A stretch of DNA of 64,000 nucleotides from Achatina immaculata (taxonomy: Eukaryota > Mollusca > Gastropoda > Stylommatophora > Achatinidae): NCBI GenBank assembly GCA_009760885.1, contig CM019692.1, positions 52,388,355-52,452,354 of the forward strand. The letters run 5' to 3'. Positions 10,747 through 25,700 of this stretch are shown here, piece by piece. The position numbers and the translations under genes are program-made. Numbering within the stretch: the first letter of the stretch is position 1; the number at the start of each line of letters is the position of its first letter. The notes beneath the pieces are model-generated. The model was not told the DNA's origin. It searched no databases and was given only the letters and a program-made list of their open reading frames with translations.

Positions 10747-13700
10747 GTCATCGTCATCGTCGTCATCATCATCATCATCATCATCGGAACAAGTTCGCAT
10801 ATTCTACATTCTTCTTTTCATTTAATCACTTAGTGTACCACAACGGTTCACAAGTTTTTTTTTTGAGCGCCAGCTGTTAAACCAGCGACCGAACGTAACT
10901 CGCGAGAAGAAGAAGAAGAAGAAGAAGAAGGGGAGGAGGAGAAGGAGGAGAAGGAGGAGAAGAAGAAGAACGAAGAAGAAAGAGGAGAAGAAGAAGAAGA
11001 ACTGTTTTAATGCCTTTAACATGAAGCAACTTTCGTCTTAAGCTCTCCAGTGGATATCAAGAATTTGGAAGACCACCAAAGCCACACACACACAAAAATT
11101 CTTCTATAAATATCTATATATCACCTTCTCTTGAAAAAACTTATTTTTTCTGAACACTCAGATAAGATAAATGCTTACAGAAACATTAATGCACATTTAT
11201 GTCTGATCGTTAATTGTATATCTGACTGTTAACTTTACATCTGACTGTTAACTGTATATCTGACTGTTAACTCTGTATCGACATTACTGTTTTAGTGCAA
11301 AGTGACAGTTATGTGACAAAGGGCAACGTGACAGATTGGTTTGAGTGTCACATTCTTCACTCTTTTAAAATGAACTTCTTTCCTTAGCTCTCTCTCATTT
11401 TTTTTCCATTATCTTTCACTCACGCTGAACAATTTTCAACAAATGTTAGCAGACAAGGTTCTCCGTTTTGCGATATTTCCGATCAAATAGATTTTCTTCC
11501 TTTTTTTCTTATTCCACTTTTTTTCAGCTTCTTCAGATATTTTTGTCTTGGTATCATTCTTTGTTTTCCTAATCGTGATATCATTCTTTGTTTTCCCATT
11601 TTTTAAATCTTGATATCATTCTTTGTTTTCCCACTTTTTGTCTTGACATCATTCTTTGTTTTCGCACTTTTTTCTCTTGATATCATTCTTTGTTTTCCCA
11701 TTTTTGTCTTGATACCATTCTTTGTTTTCTCACTTTTTTGTCTTGATATCATTCTTTGTTTTCCAACTTTTTGTCTTGATATCATTCTTTGTTTTCCAAC
11801 TTTTTGTCTTGATATCATTCTTTGTTTTCTCACTTTTTGTCCTGATATAATTCTTTGTTTTCCCACTAACAGTTTCCAGTGAATGTCAGATTCTGATACT
11901 TCTGTCTTCTTATTCTATCTCCAAATACGTGTGCTATCTTTTCCGTCACATGTCTGTTGGTTTTCAATCTTCTGCAGTTTCAGGGGCGTCTTCTTCATGA
12001 TCTGGCCAACTAGAATATCCGCTGATGATCTGCAGATACGTCTCAGGTGCTTTCAGTTTCCATGTCACAGGTTTCAGCAGAAGGACATTTATAAAATGGT
12101 CGTTATTACTGCTGGTTTGGTTTGTGTGCTGCAGGAGCGAGTCTGCTTTGTAGATAGATCTTCTTCTTCTTTCTTTCTTTCTTTCTTCTTCTTCTTCTCC
12201 CCCTCCTTCAGAGATTTGGCGACCAGTTTCGCGATTCAGGAGATAAAAGACTGGCATGATGTAATTAATGAACATATTATAGGTTCATGATAGAAGCCCC
12301 AGGAATTTGATTGGATTCGAACCTATTACACTTTGCCCAGTAGCAAGACATAATATTTGCTGAACTACTACATCGCTGACATTCACTCTCCTGCACGAAA
12401 CAGACGTCTTACAGACGTTTTTCAAACATACGTTTTGCACACAGACGTAAAATATTGTAAACGGCCAATGAGTGAAATATAAACACAAATAAATAAATAA
12501 TTAAATAAATAAAGAACGGTCAGCTTAAAGGTAAGTGATGATTAAATGTATTACACGCGAAAAATATAAAGATAATTATATAAAACGTTTTAAAGTCAAA
12601 TATAACTGTCACACCTATCACAATTTTAAAAAAAATAATAGCAATAACATTACTTTCAAGACTGGAGCATGGCTGTCTGCAAAAAATTAACTTTACTATC
12701 AAGATGGAGAAAAGTTGTCTGCAGAAAATTAACTTTACTTTCAAGACTAAAGCATAGCTGTCTACAGAAAATTAACTTTACTATCAAGATGGAGAATAGC
12801 TGTCTGCAGAAAATTAACTTTACTTTCAAGACTGGAACATAGCTGTCTACAGAAAATTAACTTTACTATCAAGATGGAGAAAAGTTGTCTGCAGAAAATT
12901 AACTTTACTTTCAAGACTGGAACATAGCTGTCTACAGAAAATTAACTTTACTATCAAGATGGAGAATAGCTGTCTGCAGAAAATTAACTTTACTTTCAAG
13001 ACTGGAGCATAGCTGTCTGCAGAAAATTAACTTTACTATCAAGATGGAGAATAGATGTCTGCAGAAAATTAACTTTACTTTCAAGATGGAGTATAGCTGT
13101 CCGCAGAAAATAAACTAACTTCAGAAATATGTAGTCAAGGACGCTCCACGTACACAAATACACGCATCTCTATATGCAGAATGAATGTACTGCTTATCTC
13201 TTCCGAGTTTAGGCCACAGTTAAACCAGGTGTGATTTGTCTATCTTCAGGTTGCCTCGTCTACCACCCCTGACGAATGCTCTTGAGCAAAACAACATCCT
13301 CTCTAATGTTGAAAGACTGCACAGCGGCTACTACATGGGACCTACGTCATTCGCTTATCTAAACGGTAAGGTCGTTAAGTTGGAAATTAATGGCGTGATT
13401 TTATAGTCAAGTCAAAGATATTAGGTCATCAGTGACGTTTTTAATTAGCTCTTTTTTTTTAGATTTTTTTGTTTGTTTGCATTAAAAAGGTAGTCTCGTC
13501 CTAGCGTTATGTTTCGTTTCCTATGGACATTAACTCTTTGACTGTGCTGGTTTCTGAAAGAGATCTCTCGAAGATAAAGCGTTAACTATCCTTGGTACTT
13601 TAAACACGTTACAACCAGATAGCTAAGTTCTCTCGTGGCTAGGCGGTTGCTCGTCCTACCTAAGTCTGTACTTCAAGACCCAGGTAATTCTATTTTTTTT

Positions 13701-16700
13701 TCTATCACGTCTAAAAGTGTTTTGTCTGAGATTTTTTTTCGATTTCTAACAATTCAAAACTGTTTCTTATGTCTAGATGCATTGTTATTTATGTCTAGAT
13801 TACTTGTTGTTTATGTCTAGATGCGTTGCTGTTTATGTCTGGATAAATTGTTGTTTATGTCTAGATGAATTGTTGTTTATGTCTAGATGAGCTATTGTTT
13901 ATGTCTGTATGAATTGTTGTTTGTGTATAGATGAGTTGTTTTTTATGTCTAGATGAGTTGTTGCATGCTTCGCTAGTTACTGTATGTCTAGATCAGTTGT
14001 TATTGTATGTCTAGGTCAGTTGTTACTATATGTCTAGATCAGTTGTTACTGTATGCCTAGATCAGCTGTTATTATATTTCTAGATTAGTTGTTAGTTTAT
14101 GTCTAGATGAGTTGTTACTGTATGTCTAGATAAATTGTTGTTGTATGTCTAGATCAGCTGTTACTGTATATCTGGATCAATCAATCAAGTGCCGTGCCGA
14201 GTGGCGTAGGCGATCATTTCTCTCCACAGTTCCCTGTCTTTAGACTTGATTATGAGATCCGCCGGTGACTTTCTTCCTAGCCACACTGACAGCCCGTCCA
14301 GTAGCTTCTCTCTCTGTCTTCCTCTGTCTCTTCTTTCCTCAATTTTTCCAGTTGCCACAGTGTGTTCAAATTTTTCTCTTCTCAGAAAATGTCCTACAAA
14401 TCTCGCTTGTCTGCCTCTGATCTTTGCTGTAATTTGCCTTTTAACACCAGCCTCTCTTAAGACTTATTCGTTGGTTTTCTTAGCTGTCTATGGTACCTTC
14501 AACATCTTTCTTATGAGCCACATTTCCATGGCCTCTATTTCTCGCTGTACTTTCTTATTCATGGACCATGCTTCACATCCATAAAACAAAATTGGCTCGA
14601 CGCAACATTTAAGTACTCGGAATCTTGTTTACATTGATATGTTGGATCTGTTGCATAAGATGTTTCTCATTGTCTGGAATGCTGACTTGGCCTGAGCACA
14701 TCTGCTTTTTATTTCGTTGTGACATTTCCCATCAGCTGTTATAATTATTCCTAAGTACTTGAATCTATCAACTTGTTTCAGTTCTCTGCCATCGATGGTA
14801 ATGCTACATTTTGGTGGTATTCTTTTCTTTGAAATGACCATCACTTCAGTCTTCTTTTTATTCAGGCTGAGACCTTTACTTTTACTTCCACAGAGTGTTA
14901 ATGGTTAAATTAAAAGTCCACCCAAAAGACACAAACCTCATCCAAGTATATGCACCAACTTCAGAAGGCTCTGATGATGAGATAAAAGAATTTTACAACA
15001 ATCTGGACACGGCAATATCTGGACCACCTGAATTTATATTTCTGGACAGAATGTTAGTAAGTGCCTAGATGATCTGTCGCTGCACAAAATAGTTATGTAC
15101 ATGCAGAGATAACTTTGTATGTTTTCCATTACCTGCCTGATGTGTATCTTGTTTTCATCTTTTCTCTTCTCGATTGTTATAGTTTTGTTTAACTCTTCCC
15201 CTCCTTCTCACAGGTGACATTTATACCGTGACCACTGACAGAAGAGTGATTAGCATAGGCAGGTGTCGGCCACAGGTAATAGCTAACCTGAATCCACCTG
15301 GATGCCGTAAGTGACTGTTCTATACATTAGGAGCCTATCTATTTCTGCAGAACGCTTTAATGTCACTAACATCATTCTGTGGGATGATTTAATGTCACTA
15401 ACATCATTCTGTGGGATGATTTAATGTCACTAACATCATTCTGTGGGATGATTTAATGTCACTAACATCATTCTGTGGGATGATTTAATGTCACTAACAT
15501 CATTCTGTGGGATGATTTAATGTCACTAACATCATTCTGTGGGATGATTTAATGTCACTAACATCATTCTGTGGCATGATTTAATGTCACTAACATCATT
15601 CTGTGGGATGATTTAATGTCACTAACATCATTCTGTGGATGATTTAATGTCACTAACATCATTCTGTAGAATGATTTAATGTCATTAACATCATTCTGTA
15701 GGATGTTTTAACATCATTAACATCAGCCAGGACATTTTTATATCACGGCGATGATGAAACATCTTCAGATATATATATATATAATTCTGACGATCAGGAC
15801 CAATGAGGGAGAGAGAGAGAGAGTAGGGAAGGGGGAAGGGAAAAGAGTACCAACCGGTGCATATCGCCTGGCCCTTACGGCTTCCCTTGTTTTATAGTGA
15901 GCTCCTCGTGGATGAAAACATAATAGCTAATAAGTGTGGGCCCTTAGTGGATGAAAACATAATAGCTAATAAGTGTGGACTCTTAGTGGATGAAAACATA
16001 ATAGCTAATAAGTGTGGACTCTTAGTGGATGAAAACATAATAGCTAATAAGTGTGGGGCCTTAGTGGATGAAAACATAATAGCTAATAAGTGTGGGCCCT
16101 TAGTGGATGAAAACATAATAGCTATTAAGTGTGGACTCTTAGTGGATGAAAACACAGTGGCTAATCAGTGTGGACCCTTAGTGAATGAAAACACAATAGC
16201 TAATCAATGTGGGGCCTCAGAGAATGGAAACAGAATGATTAATGAGTAGAGTAAACGATGAGGGAAATAGTTTTCTCCCTCCTTACAAAGTTCCTCTCGG
16301 AGGCGCTGCTGACAGGAAAGACAGAAATATCATCCGGGTTCTTCAGAACAGGGTTTCTCAATCTTTCACTTGTCGGTGGAACTATTTAAATGATTCTGAG
16401 GTCTTAGAGGAGGTCATGGAAGCCAGTGGAAAATCAGGAACAGCTTTATTATTTAACTATAACACACATTGTGACGTTTCGACGTGAGCCTTCTCCAAAC
16501 AAAAACAAACAGGACGAAGAATCAGAGAGTGGAGACAAAGTACAGATGCACATTAATTTAATGGTAACAGAACAATAAAAAAATGAAACAATTAATTTAA
16601 AAAAAAATGATCCAGAGGCTGAGATAAGTCTTTTTTTCCATTTTAAAAAATTAATTTTCTGTTACCAATAAATTAAGGTGAATCTGTACTTTGTCTCCTC

Positions 16701-19700
16701 TTTCTGATTCTTCGTCCTGTTTGTTTTTGTTTGAAGAAGGCTCACGTCGAAACGTGACAAGTGTGTTATCGTTAAATAATAAAGCTGTTCCTACTTTTTT
16801 CCTAGTTTATACATTTTGGTATCACAGCTTTACTGCAGTGCTTTATGTATTGTTTTATACCTATACACTAATTATTGAGTGGAAAATCAGGAGTGACAAT
16901 TTTGCAGGAACGATGAAGAAATACAAACTACAAGACCGTGTATGACAAAACAAACAGACATGACCATAACACGTACTTGATACGATGATAACACTGATTT
17001 GATACGACAATAACACGAACTTGATTCGACGATAACACAGACTAGATATAACGATAACACAGATTTGACACTATGATAACACGGACTTCATCTGATGATA
17101 ACACGGACTGTATACGATGATAACATTGACTTAACATGATGATAACACTGACTTGATACAACGATAACACGGATTTGATATGATGACAACATAGATTTGA
17201 TACGATGATAACACTGACTTGATACGACGATAACAGGGACTTGATATTATTATAGCACAGACTTGATATGATGATAACACAAACTTCATATGATGATAAC
17301 ACGGACTTGATATGATGATAACAGAGACTTGACATGATGATAACAGAGACTTGATACTATGATAACTCGGACTTGATACAATGATAACACGGATCTGATA
17401 TGATGATAATCTTGAAATGATGGTAACACATACTTCATATGATGATAACGCAGATTTGTTATGGCGATAACACTACCTTTATGTGATGATAACACAGACT
17501 TGATATGATTATAACACGGACTTGATATGATAACTGTGATCACACGGCAAATAGTCCTGCCGGACATGAAGGCCGACTTGTTTAAACTGATGTTTGTTTT
17601 GCAGAGACCAGCGCCCCGTGTAGTCTGCTGACCAGCATCAGGGCCGGGATAGATGGCCAGCTCTTGGTGGTTGATGCCTACAGAGGGTTGTTCCAGGTCA
17701 ATGCTACAAACGGTGTGGGCATCTGTGTGTTAGTGTGTGTGTGTTTGTTTGAGATTAGGGGAAGAAACGGTACGATAGTATATAGAAAGACATATAAAGA
17801 GAGTGACGGGAAAAGAAACGAAAATTTAAATGTCACTTTTTCTAATTTTATGAACCTTTCAAGTTGTGAAAATTTTATTCACATTCTTGAGTCTACCCAG
17901 TTGTAAACAACACAAAAGATACGTTGTTCTTTCCACTATTACGCCTGAAAACTAACGAGTGCATGTTTTTTTTCGCTGTGCTTTGTTCTGTTTCTTGTTT
18001 GCAAGTATTGTTGCCCTGAAATTATAGAATGTAATATATTATGTGTGTTTTAATTTATTGTTGTTACGAATCTGTTTGGCCCTGGATTGTTACTCTTGCA
18101 GTCACAGCCATATAGTTATATTTGTATGTGTTTTCCACGCTTCACAGCATGGGAAGAATGTAAGATTTAAGATGAAGCTAGCATAACATACTAAGGGGAA
18201 CTGTAATTTTTACATTGCCGAGCAACATCTGAGACACACGAATGTTTTTGTTATCATATATCACGACGGCTATGTTTTAACCAGAAAATGCAGTGATGTA
18301 TATTTATGGCAGTTTAAAATTACGAATTCTAAAATATGATACACAGCAAAAAAGCCATTGAAACAGTTCATGGTAGTCTGTGAATTTATTTTGTTAATTT
18401 TTTTAAATAGCCTAATTTAGTTACATTTGTCATTTACATGAGGGCGAATCAAATGAAAGTTATGAAAAGCGAATAAAATTTACGAAGGAAAATATGGAAA
18501 TCCCTTAGTAGTACCATCCGTCAGTATCACGGTCAATGTCGCCAGTAAGCAGATAGTGTCACTTCCGCTAAGCAGTAAATCGAAACAGCGCATGTCAAGA
18601 TGGCGACGATGTTGCTTACATACTCCAAGGAAGAAGTGGCGTTCTGTCATAAGATTCTTGATGATCTGAACTATTCAGACATAGTCTGTGAAGCATTTGC
18701 GGTGTGCAACGTTGAGCACACGTGCAGAGCTCAAGTCTATAACTGGGTCACGAAGTTCAAGACAGGCATAACAAGATTACACGACGCCGATCGTCATGGG
18801 AAAGCACACAAGGGACGCAGTGCAACAATGGCTGACTTCGGATTTGTTTCTTGCTGGAACTCTAGCGCTGGTTCATAGATGGAGCAACTACTTTGAAAAG
18901 CGGAGAGAATATATTGAAAACAGAGCATTATTTCTTTCTGTACTAAACAAGTTTTATGCAATTCGTATTTTCTTTCATTTAATGCATCCCTGTAGTTATC
19001 TTTTCATGCTGTGTTCTACCGTCATTCCTCTTTGTAATGCTTCCCGCAAAATATCCACATTTTGTTATGTGACCTGCTAATGACAAAAGCTGAGAACCTC
19101 TGATTTGTTCACTGTTGTGACTTTAACCCTTGGCAGGCGCTTTTAGGTTGCTGTACTCAATTTCTACACGGGTGAACGGTCGTTCACCCAGGTTTCTGAA
19201 CGGTTTGGCCCAAAGCCCTTCTGGGATCATTTACATGAGTGATTCCAGCGACAAATATGACGCTTTGAATGATATCTATACCATCATGGAGGGCAGAACA
19301 AGTGGCAGGTGAGGAGAGAAGAGGGCAGTAAGTAGACGGGGAGAGAAGAGGGCAGTAAGTAGACGGAGAGAGAAGAGGGCAGTAAGTAGACGGGGAGAGA
19401 AGAGGGCAGTAAGTAGACGGGGAGAGAGGAGGGCAGTAAGTAGACGGGGAGAGAAGAGGGCAGTAAGTAGACGGGGAGAGAAGAGGGCAGTAAGTAGACG
19501 GGGAGAGAAGAGGGCAGTAAGTAGACGAGGAGAGAAGAGGGCAGTAAGTAGACGGGGAGAGAAGAGGGCAGTAAGTAGACGGGGAGAGAAGAGGGCAGTA
19601 AGTAGATGGGTTTTTTTTTTTTGGGGGGGGGGTCAAATTTTGCGGTATATGACTCTAAAAAACTGGTGATGGATATGAGAACTTATGCTCGCCAGTGCAC

Positions 19701-22700
19701 ACAGAATTGAGTAAGCAGGAAAATAGGCTTAAGGACAGGGATAAAGTAGATAAATAGATTTATGGGCAGGGATAAGGTAGATATATAGGAGTAAGGACAG
19801 GGCAAAAGTGAGTAGCAATGTCTAATGGCAAGGATAATGGTAAATAAATAGGTTTATGGGCAGGGATAAAGTATATAAGTAGCTTTAATGGCAGGGATAA
19901 AGTAGATAAATAGGATTAAGGACAGGGACACTGACAGGTGAGAGTACAGTTCTTTAGAAAAAAAAAAACGAGGAGAGAAACTAATGTAACTGGAACGTGC
20001 AAATAATTTTGTATTTACCATGGGAAGGGCAGTAATTCAACATATTATATCCTCGGTTTATTGTTTAAATTTAACATTAATTCCCTTTTTCATTCCAAAA
20101 GAACTTGATGTTGAAGAAGGTTCGTTAGTAAAGAAGATTAAACAGAGAAAACTTTTGGACATAATAACGTCTTGAGAATTTAGAGAAGACAGTCTAGCAA
20201 GGAGTGCATAATGGGAAAAAGAAAGAGAGGAAGACCAAGGCGGAGATGACTGCAAGACATCTTTGATGATATGCGAACGGATGCATCAGCATGAGGGCAC
20301 CTTGCTTACAACCGAGAGGCCTACAGGAGAGATGTTAGGGAGGCAAAGTTCCTCAACGGACATGCAAATGACTGACTGACTGATTCCAAAATTAGCTTGA
20401 GCCATCTTAAATGTACACTTTTGACTTTTTGGTGCGCAGAATCTTGGCTCTGGATCCTAATACTGGCATTGTGACTGAAGTAATTCGAGACGTCATGGCT
20501 TACCCTAACGGTCTGGAGATGACGTTTGGTGGGAACCATCTTCTTATTGCTGAAAGTGGTCGCGCCAGGACTCTCAGGTTAGTGTCTAGAAAAATTAGTG
20601 AAGAGTACATAATACAGCCATGTCCTGACTTACGGCCGACAGAGTACGGCCAAAGTCCCACAGCTGTAATATATTGAAGAAATAATGAAAAACAAAATAC
20701 TGTGTACAGTAAATATGCAGCAAAAAATAGTTTCATTCCTGCATTTGTCATTAAAATCTGCATCATCACCAGCTCCTAAAATTGCTCATTTGGTTAGTAC
20801 AGAATATGTGCATGCGTTTGTATATATAATATGTGTATGTAAATCTTTGTATGTTACTGAAAAGTAGTTATAGTACAATTCTCTATTCAGTATGTTGGGA
20901 TTTATATTTTGTGATTAACCTCCACGCAGTTACTGTGCTAACTTTGCATTCTGTTAACATTGTTAAGCCATGGTAAACATGTTCGTTTATCTTGTAACAT
21001 GTTACATTAGTAAACTATACTTAATGTCTGGTCTACTCGTTAACGGCCGGCATACGGACAATTACACTTACGGCCAGATGGCCGGCGTCAAATGTGGCCG
21101 TAATGCAATGCATGGCTGTATATTTATTAACTCTTTGTCACTGTTGTTATCGTTTTCTTTACTATCGGTTTTTATCATTGTCATCAACTGTCATCATCAC
21201 TGTCATCAAAATGAGCGTATATCAAAAACAAAACCCAAATTATCACTTTAAGCAAGCTTTAATTTTTTTTCTACTGGGTGCCTCTCAACAGATTTGTCGA
21301 GAAAGTTTGGATGCAAAGATGGCTGATATCGAAAAAAAAAACATCGATAGCATGTCAGAAAGTCATAAATTCAGTTAGCGAAAAAATATCATATATTGAT
21401 ACCATCCATGAGGATAATCCCCCACGCATGCGAGTGTGACACAAATGACAATGCTAGTTCGACACGATTGTCTTATCATCGTAAGGTTTTAGTGTTTATG
21501 TCGTTAAATTGTCATCAGTTCCGTTAACTTATGTACTTTCCACACAACCTACAGAAATTAATGATACACAACATAATGGGGATCAATATCAAGAAGACCA
21601 AAGTAATGATGTTCAGCGGGACAGACCAGAAGACACAGATGGATATAACCGTAAACAAAAAGAGACTGGAACAAGTGACAAACTATTGCTACCTAGGACA
21701 TACGAAGGTCAAGCCGAAAGTCGTGAGCAATTTTTTTTTTATTTTGTAAATCAGAATTTATAGATAGAGAAAACATAAATGTATCAACTTATCTGCATCC
21801 TTTGCACTTCATGTAGAAGTCACATGATGTCATTATCGTGAGTCACGTTACCACGCGGAGCAGAAACAAAATGGCGGTTGCTGAAGTTTCGTTTCGTAAA
21901 AGTGCCATTATTGAGTTCCTCGTTAAAGAGAAATGCTGAAATTCAGCAGATACTTCGACTTGCTTATGGAGATGTGTGTATGGGTGCTAGGAGGTGGGTG
22001 AAACATTTCAAAGATGGAAACACGAGCATCCAAGATATGCATCCCAGCGGTCGCCCTCGAACTGCATCCACTGAATGAAACGTGGAAAGGGTTAACGACA
22101 TCTTTAAAGAAGACAGATGTATCACAGTTTCTGAAATCGCTGTAAATCTTGGAATAGGACACAGTTCCGTACAGGAAATGATTGAAACCCTAGGCTATAG
22201 AAAAGTTTGTGCCCGCTGGGTCCCACAGGAGAGAACGTCCAGAAAGTAGTGCGTCTGTGCCATCGGTCAGCTGGAACGGAATTCTACCGAGAGGGTATTT
22301 TCAAACTTGCAGAGCGTTTGGGAAAATGTGTGCAGAGAAATGTAGACTATGTTGAAAAGTGAAGAAAAGGAATCATATTAAGGTGATACATTTATATTTT
22401 CTCTATCTATAAATTCTGATTTTTAAAAAAATTGCTCACGACTTCCGGTATGACCCTCGTACATTAACTGGAGATGGGAGATGTGAGATGGAGATAAAGA
22501 AAACAATAGAAATGACAAAACATACATTCAAAACAATAAAGACAGTGCTGTTATCCAGAAATCTGCCCATTTAAAAAAAAACAAAATTAAGATTTATAAA
22601 ATGTTGTATCTATTATGTTTTACTGTATGGAGAGAAACCTGGACTCTAAGCAGAAAGATGGAGAGAAAGATTAAAGGAGCATAAATGTGGTTCTACAGAA

Positions 22701-25700
22701 AAATAGGTCACATGACATGGAGAATGAAAAGAACAAATGCACAAATTTTAGAAGAGCTCCAAGTGCAGCGTGAACTTCTCAGAGAAATAAAGATGAAGAA
22801 AACAAAATAATTTGGCCATATCAAAAGACATGACAATATGTTGAAGACCATAATAGAAGGAAAGGTGAGAGAGAAAAAGAGCAAGAGCAAAGGATGAAGA
22901 TGGGAAGATAACATACGGGAATGGCAGGACACCCAGACTGGCTGAGTGGCAGCATCAAGGCGAGGTAGCGGGGGAACTGGAGATTCATTACCACCAACAC
23001 TCGTTCTAGAGAAGGCACATGATGATGATGATGATGATGATGATGATTAATGATAGACTTTAATCATCTGTTAACGAGGAATGAGAGAGACTCACAGTAC
23101 TCTACAACCAGTACTACTCCACATTTGTGAGACATGAACAAAGAGAAAGTGGGAATACAAAAGATGCGCTGTGAGACATGGACAGAGAGAAACTGGGAAT
23201 ATAAAAGATGCGCTGTGAGACATGGACAGAGAGAAAGTGAGAATACAAAAGATGCGCCGTGAGACAAAGTCACAGTTTACATTCACGGTCCCTGAAAAAC
23301 GAGTGAAGATATTCTCAGAGAAGTTAAAAGGACAAGGGAAAATGAGAGTGAGAAAAAAAAAAGTAACCACACACTAAGGGATGTAACCATTGAAGATGTT
23401 ATGAAAAGGCTGATTCGCCCTCGCGTCTTTTCATATATTTCCATATGGTTATGTCCCTTGAATTGCGATTAGTATTTGACTCAGCCTCGTAATTAAAACC
23501 ATAAAAGGGGGGGGGGGAGGGAACAACAACAAAAAAGTCTCTTGACATACCATGAAAAGTACTAGTCACACAACCTGACAATCACTGTCATGAAAAGACT
23601 AGTCACACAACCTGACAGTCACTGTCATGAAAAGACTAGTTAACAACTTGACAATCACTGGAAAAACTCGAAGAAAAAGAAGGAGGTGAGATGGGGAGAA
23701 AAAGTATCTAAAAGACAGGTAAAAGAGTTGACTGTGAGCATCAATGACCACGCAAGGAGACAGAAAAATGATCGTCAACTACCTTCTGTACGGTGTGTAA
23801 TGATTGAATATTAACTATTATTTAATTGTTAAATCTTTGCCGTCACAGACTGGACCTTGACCCTGGAGCAAGACCTAGACTGACTGTCTTCTCCGACAAC
23901 CATCCTGGGTGCCCCACCCACATACGTCGCACCTCCTATGGCACATATTTTGTGGGGTTGTCACTGGTTCGTCACAGTGGGGCCCCTAGTTCTATGGATC
24001 AGTTTTCAAACAATCCACAAGCAAGATGGAATACAGTTCGGGTAAGGTTTTTGTTCTGTCATATTTGCGAGCACGGATATATAAGAAAATGTTGGTAGAG
24101 AGAATGTTGATAGTTGTTAGAGGAGAGAATGTTGATAGTTTTTAGAGGAGAGAATGTTGATAGTTCTTAAAAAAATGAAATTAAAAAAGTCATTTTGTAA
24201 AATATAATTTTACACTTTCTGGGAGCAAATCAAACGGTGTAAGTTCATTTTTCAAAATAGGTTTCTCACTCAACTAGATATACATTTCTACCATTGTTGC
24301 TTCTTCTGTCCTAAGCTGTAATGACTCATATTATTGCGCGGCCATCTAGTTATTCATAAACGATTTTTTTGTGGGGACTTTTTCTTTACGCGTAGCCTCA
24401 TGTCCTAATTCTCTCTGTGTGTTCAGTTTCTTGTAACCTTCCACAAATGTCGGATCGTTCAGAGCAGTAAGTCTCATACTTTTCTGTCTGCCACATAAAC
24501 CTCTCAAGCTGCATTAATAGCGTTGCACTCCACCCCCAAATTTTTCCTTCTAACTGGTTCCGATTAGCTCCATTATCTCTTGCAACTTCCCAAGGAAGCG
24601 ATGACGTCCCGCTTTGGAACCATATAAGACATCTAAATGTCAGTACCGCAGCATTTGCATGCTATAGTTGTGACGTATAGTGTCCTCATATTTATAGGCC
24701 ACTACAACATCTGAGGAAAGGGTACCAGCACCTGTCCTCGCTGTCTTTGTTTTCCTAGAGAAACCCCAGGTACCCATTTTATTTTTTTTTAGCTTGGATT
24801 GACCCCGGTGCCGGTCGGTCTGAAAAAATTCCGCCCTACTGCTAAGTCGAACTAGCGACCTTCTGATCGGCAAGCGAATGCACTAACCACTAGACCATCG
24901 CGGCACCTATAAAATATATCCGTAGATATTTCACAGTTGTTTTCTAAGGAGGTTTTCTTTCAGCTAAAATATTTCCTTTTTTTTTTTGCCCCCTTTTCTC
25001 GCCTTTCTTCCCCGCCGCTTTTTCTTGTCGTAATTTTGCAACACTAAAAAAAAAAAAAAAACTCCATTACACTTTCTTTAATTTACTCCACAGAGAAGCC
25101 TCCGAAAGACATTTTGTAAGGCGGTGCAAAAACTACCCCCAGCCGCACCCAGTTATCATATTTATCTGCCCCTGAAGCCCTCAAGCCCTCCCGTAAAACT
25201 GAAGAAATCTTCTGGACCCTGGGGCAAGCCAGCAGCTTGAAACCTCCCATCCCCAAGGGCAGTTAGTGTTTGGAGAAGAGAAAAGCTGAGATCTGTTCTC
25301 GTAAACTGTGCAGACTTTTATACAGAAGAAATAAACGCCCGGGCAGTGACCTGGATAGAGATTTCTTTCTTTGTATAAAGTATATTATAAAAAAAAAATA
25401 CCGAGATTTTAACTTTAAATTTCTCTTGTGGTTGAGTCGCTGTAGTAGGTGACCCTGGCTTGATCCTGCCACTTGCCATTTACTTGACATTAAAAAACAA
25501 CAACAAATATAATAACTACAGTCCCATGCTTTTATTCCGCGTCATTTCCAGTTAAAAAAAAAATCGCCACAGATTTTTAGCTACAAGAAACGTTCGTGTG
25601 TCATGGCAGTTATTTCGCAGGTTACGTATTAGTATAATGAAGTTTTAAATATTATATCTTCTCAGACCGACAGCCGGGAGAGAATCAAGTCCTACTATTT

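Noticed and set aside
19184..19636. Minus-strand STYCPLL repeat ORF
   Set aside because: Antisense of exon 5 and its 27-bp array.
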